Shown: piece after piece, positions 13,969 to 21,201 of the stretch | Layout: every line of letters starts with the position of its first letter | How positions within the stretch are numbered: the stretch's first letter is position 1 | NCBI GenBank assembly: GCA_013151775.1 | Contig: JAADHO010000072.1 | Location: 1 to 39,907 of the forward strand | From: Deltaproteobacteria bacterium | GTDB taxonomy: Bacteria; Myxococcota_A; Polyangia; Polyangiales; Houyiibacteriaceae | DNA length: 39,907 bases | Direction of reading: 5' to 3' | Program-made: the position numbers and the translations under genes | The notes under the pieces: model-generated | Database searches by the model: none | Told to the model about the DNA's origin: nothing | Seen by the model: only the letters and a program-made list of their open reading frames with translations

Positions 13969-16034
13969 ATGAAGAGACTCCCCCCGAAGTTCGCACTGGC
14001 CCTGTTGATGCTGCTGGGCGCGTGCGCGGCTCCCGAGAACTCCAGCCAGACCAGCGCAACCTCCGGCGCCGAGGAGACCGCGACGAACGACGCGCCGGTG
14101 CAGGGCGTGCTCGGCCGCTCGGCGACGGCGGACGAGCTGCGCGGCATGCTGGCACCCGACTACGGAGCGCCACCGGCCGCGGACGTGGAGCGCGTGGCCG
14201 TGCCGATCGACGGCGCACCGGGGCGAGGAGCCGAGCTGCCGGCGGTGACGATCGTGGTCTTCTCGGACTTCCAATGCCCCTTCTGCAGTCGCCTCGAGCC
14301 GACCCTCGCGCGCCTACGTGCTGCCTATCCCGACGACCTGCGCGTCGTCTTCCGTCACCTGCCCTTGCGCTCCCACGAGCACGCGCAGGAGGCGGCCGAA
14401 CTCACCGAGGTCGCCTTCGATCTCGGCGGAAACGACGCCTTCTGGCGCGTCCACGACCTCCTCTTCCAAAACCAGCGCCAGCTCGAGCGGCCGGATCTGC
14501 TGCGCTACGCCGCCGCCACCGGGCTCGACCCAAGCGAGGTCGCCCAGCGGCTCGACGACGGAACCGTCACGGCTCGAGTCGAGGCCTCGGCGCGCATGGC
14601 CGCGCGTTTGTCCGTGGCGCACCGACCAGCTTCATCAACGGCCGGCCCGTGGTCGGCGCACAGGGCTACGAGGCCTTCAACGCCATCATCCGTGAGGAGC
14701 TGGCCTTGGCCACGCAAGAGGCCCGCCGAGGCCTCGACCGCCGAGGGCTCTACGCGCGGCGCATCACGGGCGGGGCGTCGCGGACGACCCGCGAAGAACG
14801 GCCCGCAGCGCCTCCGCGGGATCCCGAGCCCGACCTGCGCTTTCGTGTACCCGTCGGGGCCCAGCCCAGCCGTGGGCCTGCGGACGCTCTGGTCACGATC
14901 GTGGAGTTCTCCGACTTTCAGTGCCCCTTCTGCGCTCGCGTGGTGCCAACCCTCGAGGCCGTGCGTGAGCGCTACGGAGACGACGTCCGCATCGTCTGGC
15001 GCAACACCCCCCTGCCCTTTCATCCGAACGCTCGGCCCGCGGCGGTGGCGGCCCTAGAGGCGTACGAGCAAGCTGGCAATCAGGGCTTTTGGGCCTTGCA
15101 CGATGCGCTCTTCGCCAACCAGCGTGAACTCGAGAACGCCAACCTCGAGTCCCTCTTCGTGCAGCAAGGGCTAAACCTGAACAAGCTTCGCCGAGCCGTC
15201 GAGCGCGGCACACACGACGCCGTGATCGACGCCGACCTCGCCTTGGGAGCACGCGTCGGAGTGCTTGGAACTCCGATCTTCTTCATCAACGGCCGCCCGC
15301 TGCGCGGCTCCCAACCCCTCGAGACCTTCGTGACGGCGATCGACGCTGCCCTGCTCGAGGCGCGCGGGGAGATCCAGCGCGGCACACCACGCGCCGCGGT
15401 CTACGAGGCGCTCACGCGCGACGGGCTGACGCAAGCCCCGGCTCGACCGGCACCAAGCGCGCGGCGTCCCGCGCCTGACCCCGATCGCGTGTACGACATC
15501 GCCATCCCAAGCGACGCGCCCAGCCGCGGTGGCGCCGACGCCCCAGTGGTGATCCAAGAATTTGCCGACTTCCAGTGCCCCTTCTGCGCCCGCGTCGAGC
15601 CCACCCTCGCGCGCATCCGGGAGGTCTATGGCGAACGCGTCCGCTTCGTCTGGCGCAACTACCCTCTGCCCTTCCACGACAACGCCATGCCCGCCGCCCT
15701 CGCCGCCATGGAGGTCTACCGCCAAGGGGGCAACGCGAAATTCTGGGCCTACCACGACCTGCTCTTTGCTCACTCCAACGATCTCACGGAAGACAACCTC
15801 GTGCAGTGGGCTCGGGAGCTCGGCGGGATCCGAAGCAGGCGCGTCCGCAGGGCGATCCACGACAGCCAAGGTCGAGCCCAGATCGGCGCTGAGATGGACC
15901 CCATGCGTGCAGCCGGTGCGCACATCGGCACGCCCGCGTTCTTGATCAACGGCCGCCTGCTGCAAGGCGCACAGCCCTTCGAGGCCTTCCAGCGCGCCAT
16001 CGACCGCGGCTTGCAGGAAGCCACCGCTCGCTGA
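13969..16034 (+). pseudogene. triple-domain DsbA-like lipoprotein with a one-base frameshift
   Basis: The N-terminus is a lipoprotein signal with lipobox L-G-A-C19. Three DsbA-like domains follow, with CPFC motifs encoded at 14275, 14922 and 15576. The frame breaks near 14616: before it the text reads AARLSV, after it G-A-P-T-S-F-I-N-G-R in another frame. Adding one base (GTGGGCGCA instead of GTGGCGCA) restores a continuous 688-residue protein. The motif spacing, 647 bases across the break against 654 for the next pair, also shows one base is missing. As given, only the first domain without its cis-proline segment would be made. It is a paralogue of the preceding gene. Confidence 0.82.
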
Positions 16035-16064
16035 GCCGGCCGTGTGGAGCGTCTGGCCGCTGGT

Positions 16065-16093
16065 TTGACACCCCAGGGGGCGAGTCGTAGGCT
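16065..16093 (+). promoter_or_regulatory. sigma-70 type promoter candidate
   Basis: Perfect TTGACA (16065-16070), a 17-base spacer and TAGGCT (16088-16093). Its -35 shares TTGACACCC with the rpmH promoter candidate. Transcription would start about 40 bases before the ATG at 16141. Confidence 0.5.
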
Positions 16094-16140
16094 GCGCCGC
16101 TCCGAGGGTGGGTTATAGCATTTTGCGCGAGGAAACGACG

Positions 16141-17076
16141 ATGGCCAAAGCCGCCGCCACCAAGACCGGTGCCACCAAGACGCGGGCGCGGGCCAAGCCG
16201 CGCACCAAAGCCAAGGCCGAGCCAATGGTCGAGGAGCTCTACTTCCGTACGGAGAGCGCCTACCTCTGCTTGCTGCTGAACCGCCGCACGAAATTCATCC
16301 GCGTGGTGGACTTCCGCGTCGGGGCGATCCCCGCCAAGCGCCTCTACATCCAATCCGTCGCCAAGCGCGAAGGGGTGAAGAAGGTCATCACGCTGGTCGA
16401 GAAGGACGAGGTCTCGTCCTGGACCCGAGTGGGCTTCGTGCGCGAGGGCACCGTGCCCGGCTTCTACAAGCGCAGCGACGGCCACCTCTGCGGCTGCGTA
16501 ATCGGCGACAAGACCGCCTCCGTCACGGTCAGTGACGCCGGCGTGAAGCTCTCCGAGCGGACGCTCAACGCCGCCAAAAAGGCCGCCAAGGACGTCTCCG
16601 ACAAGATCCGTGGCTCCTCCTTCCACGAGCTGAATGAGAAGGACGCGCTGAAGGAACGTGACCGCATCTGGAAGAAGGGCAGCCCCCTCGGCTCCTTCGA
16701 GTCCTTCGGTCGCGACGCCACGCGCCTCTACTACGACGCCTCCTACAAACGCTCGAAGACACACACGCTCTCCGCGGAATACCAGGACTGCTTCGGCCAC
16801 TCCCTGATCGAGATCCTCGAGGCACCACGATCCAAGAACGAGATCGTCGCCATCGTGGAGGCCCTCCGACGCATCGGCGAGGCGCTGCGAGAGTTCGACA
16901 TCGTCTCCATGTTCTCCTTCGCGCCCAGCGATGACGAACAGCTCGCGACCGCCTTCATCGCCGCCGGCTACCGGCGCACGGGCCTCTTGGCCTCGGCCCT
17001 AGAGGTCGATGGGGAGCGCAAGGACGCCATCCTCTTCACGCAGAAGATGCTGATGCCGGGCGAAGAAAACGCCTAA
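16141..17076 (+). CDS. putative GNAT-like N-acetyltransferase
   Basis: The 311-residue protein starts with a Lys/Ala/Thr-rich basic leader (about 30 residues). Two alpha/beta halves follow. The first has GFVREGTVPGFYKRSDGH, which resembles the end of acetyl-CoA-binding domains such as beta-lysine acetyltransferase (AblB). The second ends GYRRTGLLASALEVDGERKDAILFTQKM, also acetyltransferase-like. A clear Q/RxxGxG acetyl-CoA loop is not obvious, so the assignment is tentative. ATG 16141 is favoured by GAGGAA (16129-16134) six bases upstream. An earlier in-frame ATG at 16108 lacks such a site. Confidence 0.55.
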   Translation: MAKAAATKTGATKTRARAKPRTKAKAEPMVEELYFRTESAYLCLLLNRRTKFIRVVDFRVGAIPAKRLYIQSVAKREGVKKVITLVEKDEVSSWTRVGFVREGTVPGFYKRSDGHLCGCVIGDKTASVTVSDAGVKLSERTLNAAKKAAKDVSDKIRGSSFHELNEKDALKERDRIWKKGSPLGSFESFGRDATRLYYDASYKRSKTHTLSAEYQDCFGHSLIEILEAPRSKNEIVAIVEALRRIGEALREFDIVSMFSFAPSDDEQLATAFIAAGYRRTGLLASALEVDGERKDAILFTQKMLMPGEENA

Positions 17077-17095
17077 GGCGCCCGACTCGCCCCGC

Positions 17096-17130
17096 GGCGC
17101 GCTTGACCGCGACCCGGGCGCGCCTTTATG
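17096..17130 (+). promoter_or_regulatory. promoter candidate overlapping a GC-rich inverted repeat
   Basis: TTGACC (17103-17108) with TTTATG (17125-17130) 16 bases away could drive the YbjN-like and pspA genes. The same stretch contains GGCGCGC (17096-17102) and GCGCGCC (17118-17124) followed by TTTAT, which could instead act as a terminator of the upstream gene. The sequence alone does not separate the two. Confidence 0.35.
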
Positions 17131-17154
17131 AAAGCGCCTCGTACGGGAGCCGCT

Positions 17155-17547
17155 ATGCGCACGCGAGAAGACATCGAATCCTATCTGATGCGGTCGGGCC
17201 TAGGCCACGACAACATCGGTGACAAAGACATGTGGTTGGTCCGAGAACCCGCCACGACCGAGAAGATCATCGTCCGCCTCGCGGGGCCTGTGGTGATCTT
17301 CCGGGCCAAGGTCATGGAGCTCGGGCGCGTCGCGCGCCGCGAGGAGCTCTTCGAGGCGCTCCTGCGGATCAACGCCTCGGACATGCTTCAGGGCTCATAT
17401 GGCATCGCCGAGGACGCAGTCGTGCTGATCGCTGCGCTGCGCCTCGAAAATCTCGACTACAACGAGTTCCAAGGCGTCATCGACGACTTCAGCCTCGCCT
17501 TCACCAACCACTACGAACAGCTCGCGGCCTTCCGCGACGCCGCCTAG
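17155..17547 (+). CDS. YbjN/YjfI-like small protein paired with PspA
   Basis: The 130-residue acidic protein has no signal or membrane segment. Its order is a helix (REDIESYLMRSGL), strands (WLVREPATTEKIIVRLAGPVVIFRAKVMEL), and a helical end (EELFEALLRINASDMLQGSYGIAEDAVVLIAALRLENLDYNEF read in pieces). That alpha/beta layout resembles YbjN/type III chaperone-like folds. ATG 17155 has GGGAG five bases upstream. Its stop lies inside the AGGAGG ribosome site of pspA, so the two are cotranslated. In E. coli a small protein, YjfI, is likewise encoded beside the PspA homologue YjfJ, so a partner role is plausible. Confidence 0.6.
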   Translation: MRTREDIESYLMRSGLGHDNIGDKDMWLVREPATTEKIIVRLAGPVVIFRAKVMELGRVARREELFEALLRINASDMLQGSYGIAEDAVVLIAALRLENLDYNEFQGVIDDFSLAFTNHYEQLAAFRDAA

Positions 17548-17557
17548 GAGGCGCGCC

Positions 17558-18355
17558 ATGGGGTTCTTCGGCCGCTTGGCCACGCTCATCAAGAGCAACC
17601 TGAACGATCTGATCAGCAGCTCCGAAGATCCGGAGAAGATGCTGAGCCAGATCATCATCGAGATGAACAAGCAGCTCATCGAGGCGAAGAAGCAGGTCGC
17701 CATCGCCATCGCGGACGAGAAGCGCCTGAAGAAGCAGCGCGACAACGAGGCGAGCGTCTCGTCGGAGTGGGAGCGCAAAGCGATGATGGCGATCCGCGCC
17801 GGCGACGAAGAGCTCGCCAAGGAGGCGCTGCTCCGCAAGAAGGAGCACGACTCCCTCGCCGAGACGTATGGCGACCAATGGCAGAAGCAGAAGACCGCGA
17901 CCGATCAGCTGAAGCTCGCCCTGCGCGCGTTGAACAGCAAGATCGAGGAGGCCAAGCGCAAGAAGAACGTGCTGATCGCACGCGCGCGTCGCGCCGAGGC
18001 GATGAAGAGCATCCAGGAGACCATGAGCGGGCTCTCGGACACGAGCGCCTTCGACACCTTCGATCGCATGGCGGAGAAGGTCGATCAGATGGAGGCCGAG
18101 GCCGAGGCGGGCGCCGAGCTCGCCGAGGAGTACACGGGCGACGTGCTCAGCCACAAATTCCGCGAGCTCGAGGCCACTGCGGGCGCCGACCAAGAGCTCG
18201 AGGCGCTGAAGATCAAGATGGGTCTGGTGGAAGCCGAGCCCGAGCCGGCGCCGGCGGTGCGTGTCGAGACCGAGGACGACGAGATCTCCGAGGATGAGAT
18301 GGCCGAGCTCGAGGAGGCGCTCGCGGAGCTGAAGCAACGCGAAATCGGTGGCTGA
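17558..18355 (+). CDS. pspA: PspA/IM30 (Vipp1) family membrane-remodelling protein
   Basis: The 265-residue protein starts M-G-F-F-G-R-L-A-T-L-I-K-S-N-L-N-D-L, a typical amphipathic helix. It continues E-D-P-E-K-M-L-S-Q-I-I-I-E-M and then a long charged coiled coil to about residue 220. An acidic tail (EPEPAPAVRVETEDDEISEDE) ends it. PspA/IM30 proteins are bacterial ESCRT-III relatives that assemble on stressed inner membranes. A strong AGGAGG site (17546-17551) lies six bases upstream. No pspF, pspB or pspC is nearby, and no sigma-54 element was seen before this operon. Confidence 0.93.
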   Translation: MGFFGRLATLIKSNLNDLISSSEDPEKMLSQIIIEMNKQLIEAKKQVAIAIADEKRLKKQRDNEASVSSEWERKAMMAIRAGDEELAKEALLRKKEHDSLAETYGDQWQKQKTATDQLKLALRALNSKIEEAKRKKNVLIARARRAEAMKSIQETMSGLSDTSAFDTFDRMAEKVDQMEAEAEAGAELAEEYTGDVLSHKFRELEATAGADQELEALKIKMGLVEAEPEPAPAVRVETEDDEISEDEMAELEEALAELKQREIGG

Positions 18356-18361
18356 CACCGC

Positions 18362-18390
18362 TTGACGATGCCCCTAGCCGAACTCATCTT
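18362..18390 (+). promoter_or_regulatory. weak promoter candidate before the FmdB gene
   Basis: TTGACG (18362-18367), a 17-base spacer and CATCTT (18385-18390). Only the -35 is close to consensus. Confidence 0.28.
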
Positions 18391-18410
18391 GGGCCGACGA
18401 GCCGAGGACT

Positions 18411-18704
18411 ATGCCTACCTACGAATACGCCTGCGACGCCTGTGGTCACGAGTTCGAGCGCGAACAGCGCATGACGGACAAACCCCTGAAGAAGTGCCCG
18501 AAGTGCGGCAAGATGAAGTCGCGCCGCATGCTCAGCTCGTCGAACTTCATCCTCAAGGGTGGTGGCTGGTACGCCGACGGGTACTCGGGCAAGGGCGCGA
18601 AGTCCGGATCCAAGAACTCCGACTCGGCCAAGCCTGCGTCGAGCAAGTCGGAGAAGGCGCCGGCGAGCGACGCCTGCGCGAGCTGTCCCGCCAAGAAGGA
18701 CTGA
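18411..18704 (+). CDS. FmdB-family zinc-ribbon protein
   Basis: The 97-residue protein begins M-P-T-Y-E-Y-A-C8-D-A-C11-G and has K-C29-P-K-C32-G, the four-cysteine zinc ribbon of FmdB-type regulatory proteins. A Gly/Ser/Lys-rich tail and a last C-A-S-C pair follow. Its function is unknown beyond metal binding. It ends 11 bases from the convergent uvrD stop. Confidence 0.87.
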   Translation: MPTYEYACDACGHEFEREQRMTDKPLKKCPKCGKMKSRRMLSSSNFILKGGGWYADGYSGKGAKSGSKNSDSAKPASSKSEKAPASDACASCPAKKD

Positions 18705-18715
18705 GCGGCTGCGAG

Positions 18716-21037
18716 CTACGCCGGCTCGAGGTAGGTCGCGAGCAGCACCTTCTCGCCGCGACCTGGGAAGCGCACACGCACCTTGGGAGGTGAGCCAGGC
18801 TCCACGCCGCGCACCTGACCCACGCCGAACTTCTTGTGGCGCACCTGCATGCCCGGCTGTGGTCCGGCCTCGGGATCGCAGCCGTCGCTCGCGTCGAGCC
18901 AGACCTCGTCGTGCGCAGACCCCGGAGGCGGTCCCGGCGCGACCTGCGCCTCAGCCTGCACGCTCGCGTGGGAGTCGGCTCCGAAGGGATCGTATGCGGC
19001 CTCACGCCGTGTCACCCCGCGAGCGCTCGACGCGCGCGGCCGCCAGCCGATGAAGGTGACGTCCTCCGCCGGTAGCTCGCTCAGGAATCGCGAAGGCTGA
19101 CAGCGGCGATAGCGTCCAAAGAGCCGGCGCTCGCGGGCGTGGCTCATCAGCAGGCGACGGCGCGCACGCGTGAAGGCGACATAGGCGAGGCGGCGCTCCT
19201 CTTCGATGTCATCGGGATCCGTGAACCCGGGGCGCGACATGGGGAAGAGCTCCTCCTCGAGCCCCGTGACGAGCACGGTGTCGAACTCCAGGCCCTTGGC
19301 CGCGTGGATGGTCATCAGGGTCACGCGCTCGCCCTCGGGGGCCTCGTCCGCCTGCGTCTCGAGGCTGACTCGCTCGAGATAGGAGGAGAGGGAGGCGTCC
19401 GCCAAGAGCGGCGCGAGGGGCTCCTCGCCGGGCTGCTCCTGATGCTGCTCCGCCTCGTCGTCGGGCTGGGCCGCCCGCGCAGCCTGCTCGAAGCTCTGCA
19501 TCGAGCCCACGAGCTCCCACAGATTCTCGAGCCGCGCCTCCGCCTCCGGGCTGTCCTGCTGCTCGAGGCTCAGCCCGTAGCCGCTGCCCTTCAGCGCGGC
19601 CTCGCCGAGCTCACCGAGGCCCACGCCCTCGTCCTTCAAACGGGTCAGATCATCGAGCAGCTTCCCGAAGGCACGCAAGCGCTCGCGCGCCTTGCCCTTC
19701 ACGCCTTCCTCGGGTCCTGCCAGACCGAGCGCCTCACGCACGGAGATGCCGCGACGCCCGGCGGCCTCGAGCAGGCGCCCCTCGGTGGTCTTGCCGATGC
19801 CGCGAGCGGGCACGTTGAGCACACGCAGCAGGCTGATGTCGTCGTCCGGGTTGTCGATCACGCGCAGATAGGCGAGCAGGTCCTTCACCTCGGCGCGGTC
19901 ATAGAAGCGCTGACCGCCCACGATGCGGTAGCCCACGCCAGCGCCACGTAGCGCCTCCTCGAAGACGCGTGATTGGGCGTGCGTGCGATAGAAGGTGACG
20001 ATCTCGTCCAGCGCGAGGCCATCCTGCTGCGACTGCTCCACCAGCTCGAGCAACACGCGCGCCTCGTCCCACTCGTCGCGCACTTGCACCACGACGGGCG
20101 GCGCCCCCTCCTCGTTCTCGGTCCAGAGCTGCTTCGGCTCGCGATCGACGTTGTTGTGGATCACCGCGTAGGCCGCCTGCAGGATGCGCTGCGTCGAGCG
20201 GTAGTTCTGCTCGAGCTTCACGACCTTTGCGTCTTCGAAGTCGCGCTGAAAATCCAAGATGTTTCGTCGTTCAGCACCACGCCATCGGTAGATGCTCTGG
20301 TCGTCGTCACCGACCACGCAGAGATTCCGGTGGACGCTCGCCAGAGCGCGCACGAGGCGCAGCTGCGCGTGGTTGGTGTCTTGAAATTCGTCCACCAACA
20401 GATGCTCGAAGCGTCCGGCGAGCTCGAGGCGGAAGGCCTCGTCCTTCTCCAGCGCCAAGACCAGACGGTAGATCAGATCGCCGAAGTCCAGGGCTCCGGC
20501 GCGCTTCATCGCCTTGTCGTACTCCTCGAAGATCCGCACCTGCGTGGCCTCTCGATAGCCGCTCGACGAGAGATCCTCGGGCCGTCGCATGCGCTGCTTC
20601 GCTTCGCCGATGAAGTGCGCCACCTCCTTCGGCCGGTGCTGCTTCTCGTCGAGGCGCAGGTCGCGCAGCACCCGCTTGATCATCGCACGCTGATCTTGAT
20701 CGTCGTAGATCGTGAAGCTCGAGGAGACGCCCGCGCGCTCGGCGTTCATGCGCAGAAGTCGCGCGCAGACAGCGTGAAACGTGCCGATCCAGGCGCGCTC
20801 TCCGACCCCGGGCGCCAAACGTGCCAGGCGCTCGCGCATCTCGCCGGCGGCCTTGTTGGTGAAGGTCACGGCCAGGATGCGCCACGGCGGCACGTGGCGG
20901 CGAGTGGCGAGGTCTGCCACGCGATGGGTGATCACGCGGGTCTTGCCGCTGCCCGCGCCAGCAAAGACCACGAGCGGGCCGCCCTCGTGGAGCACGGCCT
21001 CGCGCTGCGGTGGGTTCAGGTCGGAAGCGAACGACAC
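18716..21037 (-). CDS. pcrA: UvrD/PcrA-type superfamily 1A DNA helicase
   Basis: The 773-residue protein has all SF1A motifs in order: LNPPQREAV (Q motif), Walker A AGAGSGKT, VTFTNKAA, GTFHAVCARLLR, DEFQDTN, GDDDQSIYRWRGA, QNYRST, VTLMTIHAAKGLEFDTV and AYVAFTRAR. The C-terminal PGMQVRHKKFGVGQV module is the Tudor-like end that in PcrA/UvrD binds RNA polymerase. It unwinds DNA in repair and clears replication conflicts. The start is GTG at 21037. PcrA and UvrD cannot be separated by eye. Confidence 0.95.
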   Translation of the reverse strand: MSFASDLNPPQREAVLHEGGPLVVFAGAGSGKTRVITHRVADLATRRHVPPWRILAVTFTNKAAGEMRERLARLAPGVGERAWIGTFHAVCARLLRMNAERAGVSSSFTIYDDQDQRAMIKRVLRDLRLDEKQHRPKEVAHFIGEAKQRMRRPEDLSSSGYREATQVRIFEEYDKAMKRAGALDFGDLIYRLVLALEKDEAFRLELAGRFEHLLVDEFQDTNHAQLRLVRALASVHRNLCVVGDDDQSIYRWRGAERRNILDFQRDFEDAKVVKLEQNYRSTQRILQAAYAVIHNNVDREPKQLWTENEEGAPPVVVQVRDEWDEARVLLELVEQSQQDGLALDEIVTFYRTHAQSRVFEEALRGAGVGYRIVGGQRFYDRAEVKDLLAYLRVIDNPDDDISLLRVLNVPARGIGKTTEGRLLEAAGRRGISVREALGLAGPEEGVKGKARERLRAFGKLLDDLTRLKDEGVGLGELGEAALKGSGYGLSLEQQDSPEAEARLENLWELVGSMQSFEQAARAAQPDDEAEQHQEQPGEEPLAPLLADASLSSYLERVSLETQADEAPEGERVTLMTIHAAKGLEFDTVLVTGLEEELFPMSRPGFTDPDDIEEERRLAYVAFTRARRRLLMSHARERRLFGRYRRCQPSRFLSELPAEDVTFIGWRPRASSARGVTRREAAYDPFGADSHASVQAEAQVAPGPPPGSAHDEVWLDASDGCDPEAGPQPGMQVRHKKFGVGQVRGVEPGSPPKVRVRFPGRGEKVLLATYLEPA

Positions 21038-21201
21038 GCGCAGGACGATACGCTATGCGCCCGAGGTGCGCATGGTGAGCGGCGCCGCCTCGGGCCGCCT
21101 CGAGCAATCGGCAGATCGAAACCGCTCCGCGCGCGTCTGCAGCGGGTGATGAAGATGAAGACCGGGCCAGCGCCACGACGACTGAAGTGCTCCGGCGGGG
21201 C

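Noticed and set aside
14600-14630. Programmed ribosomal frameshift in the second DsbA gene
   Set aside because: No slippery heptamer or downstream stimulatory structure is evident, and a single missing base explains everything.
21038-21201. Possible small gene between uvrD and the MORN protein
   Set aside because: Short open frames here have no ribosome site or recognisable text; the stretch looks like an ordinary intergenic region.
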